In this document: positions 42,548 to 52,109 of the stretch, piece by piece
How the letters are laid out: every line of letters begins with the position of its first letter
How positions within the stretch are numbered: the first letter of the stretch is position 1
From: Pedobacter nanyangensis
GTDB lineage: Bacteria; Bacteroidota; Bacteroidia; Sphingobacteriales; Sphingobacteriaceae
Assembly: GCF_003313505.1 (NCBI RefSeq)
Contig: NZ_QMHO01000006.1
Location: forward strand, 1-64,000
DNA: 64,000 nucleotides
Reading direction: 5' to 3'
Notes under the pieces: model-generated
Database searches by the model: none
Told to the model about the DNA's origin: nothing
The model's input: only the letters and a program-made list of their open reading frames with translations
Program-made: the position numbers and the translations under genes

Positions 42548-43198
42548 TTACCTTAAATCAACTACTTCTACTCCCGGATATTTCCTGGCATCAAATGCAA
42601 AGGTAGTTTCAGGAACTTTAATGTTCGGTGAAAACGTTTTTACATTGTAGGTGTAGGTATTGCCATTTTTCTCGAAAATTACGATGTTGGCAATTTGCTT
42701 AGCTGCTTTATCAATGCTTAAACGCACTTTAAATACATTTTTCTTGATATCGGTAGGTGATAAATCGATCATTTGATAAACCTTTGAACCTACTTTTTGC
42801 TCACCGGTATAAATGTACTTGAAGCCTTTTTCGTAAATGGTGAAAATTTTAGCGGGATTTAATGCCTCACCACTGGGATCTACATTATTGATCTGCACCT
42901 CTTTATCGTTTTTCAAATAGGTCCATTGTACTTTACCATCGCTGATCAGCTCTTGGTTGGTCATCGCTACTTTGTATTTATTCGCATTGGCTTTTACGTA
43001 CAAAGTACCTTGTTGCGTTTCTTTAACCTTGGCTTGTTTGTTATCCAAAGTAAAGGTAAAATCAGTTTTCACTACATCATACGAACGATATTTCTTACTT
43101 ACTTCTGCTAAAATTGCTTTGGCTTTTGGATCTGTTTGTGCCGATGCTACCGAAGCAAAAACACCTAGGGCTAAAAACGCTATAATTGCTCTCTTCAT
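42548..43198 (-). CDS. lolA: LolA-type outer-membrane lipoprotein carrier protein
   Basis: 216 residues. The signal peptide ends FASVASAQ. The rest is the LolA/LolB half-barrel (ILAEVSKKYRSYDVVKTDFT, then QQGTLYVKANANKYKVAMTN and YQMIDLSP). It ferries lipoproteins from the inner to the outer membrane through the periplasm. Placed 23 nt downstream of ftsK, a common Bacteroidota arrangement, so the two probably share a transcript. Confidence 0.88.
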   Translation of the reverse strand: MKRAIIAFLALGVFASVASAQTDPKAKAILAEVSKKYRSYDVVKTDFTFTLDNKQAKVKETQQGTLYVKANANKYKVAMTNQELISDGKVQWTYLKNDKEVQINNVDPSGEALNPAKIFTIYEKGFKYIYTGEQKVGSKVYQMIDLSPTDIKKNVFKVRLSIDKAAKQIANIVIFEKNGNTYTYNVKTFSPNIKVPETTFAFDARKYPGVEVVDLR

Positions 43199-43221
43199 TT
43201 TATCTATTATTCTAAAATCTT

Positions 43222-45843
43222 TTAACTATTGTTGAGGTTACTCAAGAATTGTTCCAAAGCGTATTCATCAGGAATTAAAACTTCTCTTGCCTTGCTGCCT
43301 TCAAACGGACCAACTACTCCGGCAGCTTCCAATTGGTCGATAATTCTACCTGCCCTGTTATAGCCCAATTTCATTTTCCGTTGGATCAATGAAGTAGAGC
43401 CTTGTTGGTGCATCACGATCAGACGGGCGGCATCTTCAAACAATGGGTCTTTATCATCTGGATCAAATTCTTTAGAAGAACCTTCTCCATTTTCATCGAT
43501 ATATTCAGGCAACAAGTAGGCATTAGGATAGCCGCGTTGATTACCAATAAAATCAGAAATACGATCAACCTCAGGCGTATCCACAAAAGCACACTGTAGC
43601 CTAATCAAATCACTTCCGGTAGCCAAAAGCATATCGCCCCTACCAATCAGTTGGTCGGCACCACCACTGTCTAAAATGGTACGGGAGTCAATTTTTGACA
43701 GCACCCTAAACGCCAATCTGGCAGGAAAGTTGGCCTTAATGGTACCTGTAATTACGTTTACCGATGGGCGTTGCGTAGCCAATACCAAGTGAATACCAAT
43801 GGCACGAGCTAACTGCGCCAAACGAGCAATGGGTGTTTCTACCTCTTTACCAGCCGTCATGATCAAATCGGCAAACTCATCCACCACCAAAACAATATAA
43901 GGCAAAAAACGGTGGCCATTATTTGGGTTAAGCTTACGCTTGATGAATTTTTCGTTGTACTCTTTCAGGTTCCTCACCATGGCATCTTTCAACAAATCAT
44001 AACGTTGATCCATTTCAATACACAAGGAATTCAAAGTGTGCACCACCTTTTTGGTGTCGGTAATGATGGCATCCTCTCCACCTGGTAATTTCGCTAAGAA
44101 ATGACGCTCAATTTTATTGAATAGCGTAAGCTCCACTTTTTTAGGGTCAACCAGCACAAATTTTAATTGTGAAGGATGCTTTTTGTAAAGCAACGATACC
44201 AAGATGGAATTAATCCCTACGGACTTACCTTGTCCTGTAGCGCCTGCGACCAGTAAGTGAGGCATTTTGGACAAATCTGCAATAAATACTTCGTTACTAA
44301 TGGTTTTACCTAAGGCAATAGGCAAATCCATATTCGATTGCTGGAACTTCTCGGTAGCCAATACGCTTCTCATGGCCACCATTTCAGGATGGGAATTAGG
44401 CACCTCAATACCAATGGTTCCTTTACCTGGCATTGGCGCAATGATACGGATACCCAAGGCAGCCAAACTTAGGGCAATGTCGTCTTCCAGGTTTTTGATT
44501 TTAGAGATACGAACCCCAGGGGCCGGAATAATTTCGTAAAGCGTTACGGTTGGACCAATAGTGGCCTTGATCTTATCAATTTCAATATTGTAGTGGTTTA
44601 AGGTTTCTACAATCTTGTTTTTGTTGGCTTCCAGTTCATCGGCGTTTACCGAGATTTTGTTGGTCCCGTAGTTTTCTAACAAATCCAAGTGTGGATATTT
44701 GTAGTTAGACAGGTCCAGGGTTGGGTCATAAGTACCAAATTGTTCTACCAGTTCGTCCGACTTAGCTTCTTCTTCCGTTTTTTCGATGGTAAACGCAGGT
44801 TCCTCTATTTTTTCCTCAGCTTTTGGCGTTGGGGTGATTTCCATGGCCAGGCTAGTTGCCGGACTTGGCATTTCCACCACAGGGGCAACCACTGGTGCGG
44901 CTACCGCTGGTGTAAGTAGCACATTGGTAGGTAATGGGATGCCCGTATTGTCCTCTTCTTCAACGTCCGGATCTTTCCGATCAAACCTATTTGGCGTTAA
45001 AGTAATATTCTGGTCTAATTTCTGTTGATTTTTGTACCTATCATTTAAGCTAAATTCCACTGGCTCTGATTTGGTTTCGTCTTCCAGCTGGATATTTTCA
45101 GGAACTTCAGGATCTATGATTCTTCTTGGATTAGGAGCTGGTTGTTTCTCTGGAATTTTAAAATCGATATTATAGGCAACGATCAGCACCGATACGCCCA
45201 AGAAAACCAATAAGCCCGCCACGCCCGTCCGTCCAATCTGAATTTCGAGCAGTTTATTGCTCCAATAGCCAAATTCTCCTTCAAGGAAATGTGGGGTTTT
45301 GGCAAAAAAGGAATGTCCAAAACCAAAGGCCAACGAAAGGAACAGTAAAAAAAAGAAACTGTAGCCCAATACTTTTTCAATGGCAAATATCCTTACCTTG
45401 AACAGCAAGCGATAGCCAATTACAAAAAATACAAAAACAAACAGAAAAGAAGCAACGCCAAACCATTCGTAAATAAATTGATGCGATAATAACGCTCCCA
45501 CTTTACCTAGCCAGTTCTGCACCACAGGATCTTCTACCCCGCTTTGTTTCAGTTCATCTATGCTTTTGAACAGGTTGCTCCAGCCGCCATTGGCATCAAT
45601 CACATAGCTTTGGTCTTCTTCCCAAGTAAAAATGTAAGAAGTGAAGGCCACCAGGAAATAAATGGAAAGAATGATGAAAAGCAAGCCAACAATTTTGACC
45701 AGCCTTCCATCCTGAAGATTAAAATTTGGCAGATACTCGGGTTTTACTCGGGGCTCTTTAGGACCTGATTTCGGCCCACTTTTACCTGTTTCTGTGTTTT
45801 GTTTAAAAGAATTGGATTTAAATGAATTTCCCCGTACCGACAT
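43222..45843 (-). CDS. ftsK: FtsK/SpoIIIE DNA translocase
   Basis: 873 residues. About four N-terminal membrane helices (within 50-225), a Pro/Glu-rich linker (about 240-370), then the motor domain with Walker A VAGATGQGKSVG and Walker B YIVLVVDEFADLIM, and a C-terminal gamma winged helix (SLIQRKMKLGYNRAGRIIDQ). It pumps DNA at the septum and activates XerCD at dif during division. It lies upstream of lolA in the same unit. Confidence 0.96.
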   Translation of the reverse strand: MSVRGNSFKSNSFKQNTETGKSGPKSGPKEPRVKPEYLPNFNLQDGRLVKIVGLLFIILSIYFLVAFTSYIFTWEEDQSYVIDANGGWSNLFKSIDELKQSGVEDPVVQNWLGKVGALLSHQFIYEWFGVASFLFVFVFFVIGYRLLFKVRIFAIEKVLGYSFFFLLFLSLAFGFGHSFFAKTPHFLEGEFGYWSNKLLEIQIGRTGVAGLLVFLGVSVLIVAYNIDFKIPEKQPAPNPRRIIDPEVPENIQLEDETKSEPVEFSLNDRYKNQQKLDQNITLTPNRFDRKDPDVEEEDNTGIPLPTNVLLTPAVAAPVVAPVVEMPSPATSLAMEITPTPKAEEKIEEPAFTIEKTEEEAKSDELVEQFGTYDPTLDLSNYKYPHLDLLENYGTNKISVNADELEANKNKIVETLNHYNIEIDKIKATIGPTVTLYEIIPAPGVRISKIKNLEDDIALSLAALGIRIIAPMPGKGTIGIEVPNSHPEMVAMRSVLATEKFQQSNMDLPIALGKTISNEVFIADLSKMPHLLVAGATGQGKSVGINSILVSLLYKKHPSQLKFVLVDPKKVELTLFNKIERHFLAKLPGGEDAIITDTKKVVHTLNSLCIEMDQRYDLLKDAMVRNLKEYNEKFIKRKLNPNNGHRFLPYIVLVVDEFADLIMTAGKEVETPIARLAQLARAIGIHLVLATQRPSVNVITGTIKANFPARLAFRVLSKIDSRTILDSGGADQLIGRGDMLLATGSDLIRLQCAFVDTPEVDRISDFIGNQRGYPNAYLLPEYIDENGEGSSKEFDPDDKDPLFEDAARLIVMHQQGSTSLIQRKMKLGYNRAGRIIDQLEAAGVVGPFEGSKAREVLIPDEYALEQFLSNLNNS

Positions 45844-45866
45844 CGTATCGTTTATGTTTTAATGAA

Positions 45867-45874
45867 CAAATATA
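45867..45874 (-). promoter_or_regulatory. -7 box of ftsK
   Basis: TATATTTG on the minus strand, exact TAnnTTTG, 24 nt before the ATG at 45843. No clear -33 element. Confidence 0.5.
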
Positions 45875-46018
45875 AGAAACAGTTTATATTCTTTTACTTC
45901 TGCTCTGCTTTAACTTGTTCGCTTTAAATTGTAATTAAGCTTTAAACCTTACCAAGGCTGTACAGTCTTAAACATGTTCAGCAATTAATTTATTGTATAG
46001 GTTTTTTATTTTAGTTTG

Positions 46019-46053
46019 ATCCTGCGCAGTAGCCACTGGGCAGGATTTTTTGT
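46019..46053 (+). terminator. Orphan terminator-like hairpin upstream of the ankyrin gene
   Basis: Arms CCTGCGCAGT and ACTGGGCAGG (one mismatch), AGCC loop, then ATTTTTTG. No plus-strand gene precedes it in the 175-bp gap, so it may end a small RNA. Confidence 0.55.
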
Positions 46054-46112
46054 TTTAAAAATGTTAATAAATTTTCGTTAATTTAACCTGTTGGCGAAAA
46101 CTAATTTAAAAA

Positions 46113-46769
46113 ATGGACATTACGCAACTCGAAACGCTTATAGAAAATAACCAATTGGAAGAAATTGTGGCCCTTTTGTCGCAAAAACCTAGCTTGGCAG
46201 CCCAACTTACTTCGCACCAAATTTCGCCCATGTTATTGGCCTGCTATTACAAAAAAATGGAAATTGCCAATGCCATTGCCGAATTTATGCCTGAACTGAA
46301 TATTTTTGACGCTTGTGCCGTGGGCAAGTTTGATGATGTTACCTTGCTGGTTTTCAAAAATCCCAAATTGGTTAACGAATATTCTGTAGATGGCTTTACC
46401 CCGCTTGGCTTGGCGTGCTATTTCGGACACGAAGAAATTGCCCGTTTTTTAGTGTTAAAAGGTGCCGAGGTAAACTTGCCTAGCAAGAACGGTTTCAACG
46501 TTTTCCCTATCCACTCCGCTGTAGCCAGCAACAACTATAACATTGCCAAAATGTTGTTGGATGCCGGGGCCTATCCCAACGTATGCCAAAAATCAGGGGT
46601 GGCGCCTTTGCACAGTGCCGCACAACTGGGAAATATCGAAATGATTATCCTTTTACTGGAGCACGGTGCCGAAGTTACCTTAAGAATGGAAGGAGGCAAA
46701 CTGCCAGCTGACTTGGCGGCCGAGAAAGGATTTAACGAAATAGCTGAAATTTTAAGGGACGACGATTAA
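46113..46769 (+). CDS. Ankyrin-repeat protein
   Basis: 218 residues, cytoplasmic. At least four ankyrin units: GFTPLGLACYFGHEEIARFL, FPIHSAVASNNYNIAKMLLD, GVAPLHSAAQLGNIEMIILL and GGKLPADLAAEKGFNEIAEI. Ankyrin stacks bind partner proteins, and no enzyme domain is attached. The partner cannot be guessed. Flanked upstream by a strong hairpin. Confidence 0.88.
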   Translation: MDITQLETLIENNQLEEIVALLSQKPSLAAQLTSHQISPMLLACYYKKMEIANAIAEFMPELNIFDACAVGKFDDVTLLVFKNPKLVNEYSVDGFTPLGLACYFGHEEIARFLVLKGAEVNLPSKNGFNVFPIHSAVASNNYNIAKMLLDAGAYPNVCQKSGVAPLHSAAQLGNIEMIILLLEHGAEVTLRMEGGKLPADLAAEKGFNEIAEILRDDD

Positions 46770-46870
46770 GGTTATACGTTTTTAAGTAATACGTTTTAAG
46801 TAAGCAGTACTGGATCGCAAACTCTTCGGCATTACTCCACGTATCTCTTAATGCTTGTAACCTAATACTT

Positions 46871-47089
46871 TTATTCCCAAACCCTCAATCTAATACGCTT
46901 CATGTAGTTCCGGATATCCAAAACTACCGCAGCCAGAATATAGAACAAGATAGGAAAGCCTACAGCCAAAAACGAGGAATAGATAAAAAACAGGCGTACT
47001 TTGGCGGTACTCATATTCAATTTATTAGCTAGGTAGGCTGATACCCCAAAGCTGCGTTGTTCAAAGAAGGTAACGATACGCTGAAACAT
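46871..47089 (-). CDS. PspC-domain membrane protein
   Basis: 72 residues: a short PspC-type segment (RSFGVSAYLANKLNMSTAKV) followed by one long hydrophobic region (FFIYSSFLAVGFPILFYILA) and a basic C-terminus. PspC proteins take part in envelope stress responses, but other psp genes are absent here. The -7 box lies at 47117. Confidence 0.8.
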   Translation of the reverse strand: MFQRIVTFFEQRSFGVSAYLANKLNMSTAKVRLFFIYSSFLAVGFPILFYILAAVVLDIRNYMKRIRLRVWE

Positions 47090-47116
47090 TTTATCGTGGT
47101 TTTATATCCTAATTTA

Positions 47117-47124
47117 CAAAATTA
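47117..47124 (-). promoter_or_regulatory. -7 box of the PspC gene
   Basis: TAATTTTG on the minus strand, exact TAnnTTTG, 28 nt before the ATG. Confidence 0.45.
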
Positions 47125-47247
47125 ATAGATAAGTGCTACATTTTAAATTCGAATTTTATAACGTGACATTTCGAGGTTTTGATATGAGCACGTTCACAAA
47201 TATTGGCGTCCAAAAATTTCAGTGAAGCAATATTAGGATCATTGTTA

Positions 47248-47283
47248 TAAAAAAACAGTCCAGCAAAAGCTTGCCGGACTGTT
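47248..47283 (-). terminator. Terminator of the YceI gene
   Basis: Minus strand ACAGTCCGGCA, loop AGCTTT, TGCTGGACTGT, then TTTTTT. 31 nt past the stop of the gene at 47315. Confidence 0.88.
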
Positions 47284-47314
47284 CCCTATAATTAAGTACA
47301 AGGTTATTAAATAC

Positions 47315-47980
47315 TTATTTTTTAGCATTAAGCGCAAGGCCAATTTCAACATCTTTTGAAATCATCCAGTTTTCAGGACTACCTTCTGTTTTATAATTGA
47401 TTCCCCAGGCGCTTCTATCAATCACAAACTTAGCCGAAGCAGTAACTGAAGTTGCGCTTACTTCAACCTTAGCTGGAAAAGTTACGTTCAAAGTCTTGTC
47501 TTTAAGCGTTAAGTTTCCACTGATCAGATAATTAGGATCGGCCACTAGGCTAGCGCCATCTGCAGCAGTGTATGGTGCTACTTTGGTGATCACAAATTTT
47601 GCAGTGGGTGCTTTTTCCACATCAAAGAAATCTGGGCTTTTCAAGTGGCCTTCAAGGTCTGTTGCTTTCTTACCCTCTTCGGTTACCGAAGCTGGATCAA
47701 CCTGAAGAGATTTCATGTTTACCAAAAACTCGCCACCACTCACTGAATCTTTTGCTACCGAAATTGTTCCAGAAGCAACTTTGATTTTGCCCCAACGTGG
47801 CGCCAAACCGCCTTTGTGGGCACCTTTCCAATCTACCGAAGTAGTTAGGGTGTCAATATTAAAGGTTTCACCTTTTTGTTCGGCAGCAGTTTGCTCGGTT
47901 GTAGTTGCCGTATTGCTCGACGAACCTCCGCACGAAGCCAATAGAAAAAGCGCAGGAAGCGCAAAAAGTAATTTTTTCAT
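47315..47980 (-). CDS. YceI-family lipocalin-like lipoprotein
   Basis: 221 residues. Lipoprotein signal (FALPALFLLASC), a Ser/Thr linker, then the YceI domain: TSVDWKGAHKGGLAPRWGKI, LVNMKSLQVDP, then VIDRSAWGINYKTEG, all recognisable. YceI proteins bind isoprenoid chains in a barrel and are exported. In Bacteroidota their role is unclear. It is monocistronic, with its own promoter and terminator. Confidence 0.9.
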   Translation of the reverse strand: MKKLLFALPALFLLASCGGSSSNTATTTEQTAAEQKGETFNIDTLTTSVDWKGAHKGGLAPRWGKIKVASGTISVAKDSVSGGEFLVNMKSLQVDPASVTEEGKKATDLEGHLKSPDFFDVEKAPTAKFVITKVAPYTAADGASLVADPNYLISGNLTLKDKTLNVTFPAKVEVSATSVTASAKFVIDRSAWGINYKTEGSPENWMISKDVEIGLALNAKK

Positions 47981-48029
47981 TTTTTCTGTTTTAATTATTA
48001 AAGTTTAGTTTAACTACAAATGATGGTCA

Positions 48030-48037
48030 CAAAACTA
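48030..48037 (-). promoter_or_regulatory. -7 box of the YceI gene
   Basis: TAGTTTTG on the minus strand, exact TAnnTTTG, about 50 nt before the ATG at 47980. Confidence 0.45.
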
Positions 48038-48241
48038 AAGCACCTCAAATCCATAATTATTGACCTATGTTAAGAATTTAAGCGCAACGGTTTTTGACGG
48101 TACGTTTCAAAATAGTGTAACGACTTTTCTCCGCTCCTATTATTCGTTACCGCCACCAACTTATTTTTCCACTCGCCTTAAGCTAAATTTACGTAAAAAA
48201 TCTTTATTTTTTTGCCTGGAGCTAACCGTCAATATCCATCC

Positions 48242-49522
48242 TCATCTCTTCAAAATCTTTAAACCAATGCCGCAGGACAAACATTTCTTATGATCGCAAT
48301 AGTTTTTCCTTAACTGCAATAAGGCTTGTGTTTGATAGGCATTTTTTACTTCTGCCCCTGCATTTTTGTATTGGGAAATCACTTTGTTTTCTTCAGCCGA
48401 AATGCTTTCCAATAAATAAAATGCCCTTGTTTGATAGTTAGCCTGCTGCGTATATTTCCCATAGGCAAATAAAAACAGGCTCACCGTATTGATCAAAATG
48501 TTATCAATAGATTGCTTACCCAGTTGTACGTTCACATGCTCAGCCGTTTTATTAAAGTGGTAGTGCGTTTCCCAAAATTTATCCACGGGTAAGTCTTCAA
48601 ACAACAAATGCAGCTCCCTCACATTTTTAACTTCCAACACTCCGGAAAACAGATGACTCGATTTCACAATCAGGGCGGCAAATTGTGCCAAACGCAATGT
48701 GGGAAAGTTTTGTGGCCGCATTCTCAGGAATTTCCAAAGCGCAACACCAATATCCTGCAAGCTGTACTTTTTCTTTAAAAAAGCATACTCCTGTTTTAAT
48801 AAATTAGGATATCTATCCTCAAACGGTTGATTTAGAAATCCAGCCTGACCAAATATCAAAGCCTCAATCTGTAACCGTTGGTCTTTGTGCTTGCCAAATA
48901 ATTGCTGGGGTAAACTTTGTGCCAATAGCTGCATTGACAAAGCGTTTACCTTAAAGCCAAAATTTTTGGCCATAAAATGATAAAAAGTTTCGTCCCAGTT
49001 GCCATTAAGCTGGTCCAAGCGTTCAAAAACTTCGTTTGATTTTTGTTCCAAGCGCTCAACCAATACCCTTGGCAAAAAACCGTTGACCACAAAGCTGTCT
49101 ATTCCGCCAAGCTGTTTTTCGCAAGGAAAGGCGCAAACAGTATTTATTAACGACTGGTATCTTTCCAGCAACTGCTCGGTAACTCTTCCTTTCAACGACA
49201 GTGTAGGCAAAATGGTCCCATCCGCAGCCTTCACTTCCAGGTCATCGTCTAATACCACATGTAGGATTACATTGTTGTAAGCTTCATCAGTTTGATGATG
49301 GTGGGCATACCAATCAGAAGACCTCAAATGGATTTCGACCTGTCCAACCCAAGTGGTTTGGCCGATGATAATTTTGGCATCTGTAAAATCTGGCCCGGCA
49401 TGTTTATTCGGATAGCCGCAATTCAAAACCTGCACCGGTCGGTGGTCGGAAGTTTGCAGGGCAGTGCTATTATAAAGCCTAAATTGCCAGATGAAGTGCA
49501 GAAAGCTCTCGGGTAGATGCAT
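48242..49522 (-). CDS. DUF2851 family protein
   Basis: 426 residues from the start MHLPESFLHFIWQFRLYNST, the usual DUF2851 opening (another ATG lies 5 codons upstream). Conserved-looking segments: QVLNCGYPNKHAGPDFTDAK, WVGQVEIHLRSSDWYAHHHQ and YNNVILHVVLDDD. It ends with a Cys/His cluster (NYCDHKKCLSCGIG) that could bind zinc. The H-x-G-P-D-F and V-E-I-H-x-R-S-S-D-W motifs suggest a metal-dependent nuclease-like core, but this is inference and no activity is established. Confined mainly to Bacteroidota. Confidence 0.85.
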   Translation of the reverse strand: MHLPESFLHFIWQFRLYNSTALQTSDHRPVQVLNCGYPNKHAGPDFTDAKIIIGQTTWVGQVEIHLRSSDWYAHHHQTDEAYNNVILHVVLDDDLEVKAADGTILPTLSLKGRVTEQLLERYQSLINTVCAFPCEKQLGGIDSFVVNGFLPRVLVERLEQKSNEVFERLDQLNGNWDETFYHFMAKNFGFKVNALSMQLLAQSLPQQLFGKHKDQRLQIEALIFGQAGFLNQPFEDRYPNLLKQEYAFLKKKYSLQDIGVALWKFLRMRPQNFPTLRLAQFAALIVKSSHLFSGVLEVKNVRELHLLFEDLPVDKFWETHYHFNKTAEHVNVQLGKQSIDNILINTVSLFLFAYGKYTQQANYQTRAFYLLESISAEENKVISQYKNAGAEVKNAYQTQALLQLRKNYCDHKKCLSCGIGLKILKR

Positions 49523-49554
49523 GGCTGAATTTAACAAATAAATTAGTGATTATC

Positions 49555-49597
49555 AAAATGATATTGCATTTTTTTATTTGAAATGCAATATCATTTT
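49555..49597. repeat. 17-bp perfect inverted repeat in a divergent promoter region
   Basis: Arms 49555-49571 (AAAATGATATTGCATTT) and 49581-49597 with a 9-nt spacer, T tract on the plus side. It lies between the start of the DUF2851 gene and the gene at 49770, so it may be an operator or a stray terminator. Confidence 0.85.
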
Positions 49598-49769
49598 TTC
49601 TATATTAGTTGATCATATTAAAATCAACTAACGGTATAAACAAACACGCTCTCAAAAAGCCCATATCTCAAAATGGCAGGTTTTCAAAGGACAGATTTTT
49701 TTGCAAACCAATCGATAAAACATCCAAACTCCGCAACTTTTAAACACCTAAACAGCTTATATCAAAAAA

Positions 49770-50339
49770 ATGAAAACAGCATATTACACCAAAACACCAC
49801 AAGGTGATGGATTTTTGTTTAATGTTACACCTGCCCCAAAAACCAATGGAGGATGCGCTGGAATGTTCCTATACATTGCATTAGCATCTCTTGGTGCGAT
49901 GTTAGTGGGCGGGCTCATCGGAAGCAGTTATGATCGATTTAACCAAGCCCCAATGATATATGGAATTATTGCCGGTTTGATCGTTTTTGTATTGATCATG
50001 CGCTGGGGGCTTAAAAGAGACCCTCGTCCAGCCAATCATCGCTTACCTAGTTCGTTTGCCGTGTATCCCAACAGAATTGAAATGAACGGACAAAAAATGA
50101 ACAAAGAGGATATCCATAGGGTAATAATCAGGAATACTCAAGACAACTCGACCATTGTATTAGGCCCGCCATCTCTTTCACAATCAGCAGGGTTACAGAT
50201 GGGCGATATGATTAAGGCAATCAGCTACAGCCTAAACATAGAATCGGGTGGCCGAACGTATCAAATAGCGGGCGGATTAGATGAAGTTACCGCCAACGGG
50301 CTACTTACCGATGTTAGCCGTATTTTGGGTTTTAGCTAG
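49770..50339 (+). CDS. Hypothetical two-helix membrane protein
   Basis: 189 residues with two membrane helices (about 30-50 and 64-82: GMFLYIALASLGAMLVGGLI, YGIIAGLIVFVLIM). The C-terminal cytosolic domain of beta strands includes YPNRIEMNGQKMNKEDIHRV and RTYQIAGGLDEVTANGLLTD. No family recognised, though the layout recalls small PH-like membrane proteins. It is divergent from DUF2851, with a long inverted repeat between. Confidence 0.65.
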   Translation: MKTAYYTKTPQGDGFLFNVTPAPKTNGGCAGMFLYIALASLGAMLVGGLIGSSYDRFNQAPMIYGIIAGLIVFVLIMRWGLKRDPRPANHRLPSSFAVYPNRIEMNGQKMNKEDIHRVIIRNTQDNSTIVLGPPSLSQSAGLQMGDMIKAISYSLNIESGGRTYQIAGGLDEVTANGLLTDVSRILGFS

Positions 50340-50385
50340 CTCACGGCAACGCCGAGATGTCCATTAGCCTTTAGGTTTATAAAGT

Positions 50386-51282
50386 TTAGCCCTCAGGCTT
50401 CTTATAATTGGTAATAAATACTCCCAATATTATTAAAACGGTAGCAATAAGCAAGTCGTAGGTAACGGTTTCATTTAACACCAGCCACCCTAAAAAGATG
50501 GCGATAATGGTATTGAAGTACGATAAAATAGATACTTCTGTGGCGCTTACCCTTTTTAGGGCATAGTTATAACAGAAGAAACCCACCACTGAACCAAACA
50601 CCCCCAAATAAACAATGGCCATTAAACTTTGCCAAGTCCATTGGCTAACATTTGTTGAAGAAGAAACCAAAGCAGCAATGATCAGTTGGGCAACAGCTGC
50701 ATAGGCAAACTGATAAAACAAATCCAAAAAGAGGTTTTCGCTTTTATGTGCATATTTTTTGGTGTAAATAGTGCCCGCGGCCCAGCCAGAAATAGCCATA
50801 GCCAAATAGGTAACGCCGGTTTTATAATTGGGGTCCAGCAAATCGCCAATGCCATCCCTAAAAATAAAAGCCACACCACAAAAACCAACAATTACGCCAA
50901 TAAAACCTTTTAAACTTGCCTTTTGCAAGCCAAAAGCCACACTCGCTAAAAATACAATGATTGGTGAAAGTGCCGTGAGCAATGAGGTTAGGCCACTCGG
51001 AATACTCTCTTCGGCCACGGTGGTCATACCATTGGCCACAATGATCATCAAGCTTGCCACTAAAATTTGACGCCCCAAGCTTTTCCAGCCTATCCATTTA
51101 AACTGGCCCTTGGAAAGCAGGATGGTCAATAGCACAGCAGAAGCCACTACCTGCCTCAACCCCGCCACAAACCAAGCCGGTATAGTATGCACCGCAATGC
51201 GGATTCCCAAATAGGTGGTTCCCCACACAATGGCAATGGCAAAGAGTGCTGCAACAAGCTTTAGATCTCTTTTTTGTTTCAT
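50386..51282 (-). CDS. EamA-family (DMT) transporter
   Basis: 298 residues, ten transmembrane helices in two EamA repeats ([32 protein letters not shown], then [20 protein letters not shown] with the typical E-x-x-T). Family members export or import small metabolites. The substrate cannot be inferred. The ATG overlaps the pyrF stop by 4 bases, so it is co-translated with pyrF. Confidence 0.92.
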   Translation of the reverse strand: MKQKRDLKLVAALFAIAIVWGTTYLGIRIAVHTIPAWFVAGLRQVVASAVLLTILLSKGQFKWIGWKSLGRQILVASLMIIVANGMTTVAEESIPSGLTSLLTALSPIIVFLASVAFGLQKASLKGFIGVIVGFCGVAFIFRDGIGDLLDPNYKTGVTYLAMAISGWAAGTIYTKKYAHKSENLFLDLFYQFAYAAVAQLIIAALVSSSTNVSQWTWQSLMAIVYLGVFGSVVGFFCYNYALKRVSATEVSILSYFNTIIAIFLGWLVLNETVTYDLLIATVLIILGVFITNYKKPEG

Positions 51283-52109
51283 ATCAACTTTGCGGCCGTC
51301 AATATCTGTTCCATTTCCTGCTGAAGTGCCTGGGCCTCTTCCCTTGCTTTTTCGGCAAAATCTTCGCCATTGCTGGCATAAATGATACTACGGGCGGCAT
51401 TTACCAATAACCCACATTGTTGGTTAAGGCCGTGCTGGCAAACAGCGCTCAAACTTCCACCTTGTGCGCCTACCCCAGGAACCAACAAAAAATGATCAGG
51501 AGCCAAACGACGGATATTCTGAAACTCTTGGGGCTTGGTTGCGCCTACCACATACATCATCTGATCGGCACTGGCCCATTGCGCAGCAGTAGTAATTACC
51601 TGCTCGTACAGCTTTTGGTCGTCACTTTGCCTGGTCTGGAAATCTCGGCTGCCCTCGTTAGAGGTAAGGGCCAGTAAAATCACCCATTTATCTTCGTAGC
51701 TCAAAAACGGCGTAACCGAGTCCTTACCCATATAAGGTGCTACCGTAACCGAGTCGAAGCTCATTTCCGAACTGGCTTCATTAAAAAAAGCTTCGGCATA
51801 CATGGCCGAGGTGTTGCCAATATCGCCACGTTTGGCATCAGCAATGGTAAATACATCCTTCGGAAAATGTTGCCAGGTTTTAACCAAGGTATTCCAGCCC
51901 TTAACTCCTCTGGTTTCGTAAAAGGCAGTATTAGGTTTATAGGCCACACACAAATCATGGGTAGCATCAATCAGCTGCTTGTTAAATTCAAGTATCGGAT
52001 CCTCGTATTTCAGCAAATGCTTGGGCAGTTTATCCATTACCGGATCCAAACCTATACACAAGAATGATTTTTTAAGTTGAATTTGTTCAAATAGCTGCTG
52101 CTTGTTCAT
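51279..52109 (-). CDS. pyrF: Orotidine 5'-phosphate decarboxylase, type 2
   Basis: 276 residues, the length of the longer bacterial PyrF branch. [14 protein letters not shown] at the start, catalytic D-x-K-x-x-D in [14 protein letters not shown], the [12 protein letters not shown] loop, and [10 protein letters not shown] for phosphate binding. It converts OMP to UMP in pyrimidine synthesis. The minus-strand -7-like box CATCTTTG lies about 30 nt upstream (52135). Confidence 0.95.
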   Translation of the reverse strand: MNKQQLFEQIQLKKSFLCIGLDPVMDKLPKHLLKYEDPILEFNKQLIDATHDLCVAYKPNTAFYETRGVKGWNTLVKTWQHFPKDVFTIADAKRGDIGNTSAMYAEAFFNEASSEMSFDSVTVAPYMGKDSVTPFLSYEDKWVILLALTSNEGSRDFQTRQSDDQKLYEQVITTAAQWASADQMMYVVGATKPQEFQNIRRLAPDHFLLVPGVGAQGGSLSAVCQHGLNQQCGLLVNAARSIIYASNGEDFAEKAREEAQALQQEMEQILTAAKLI

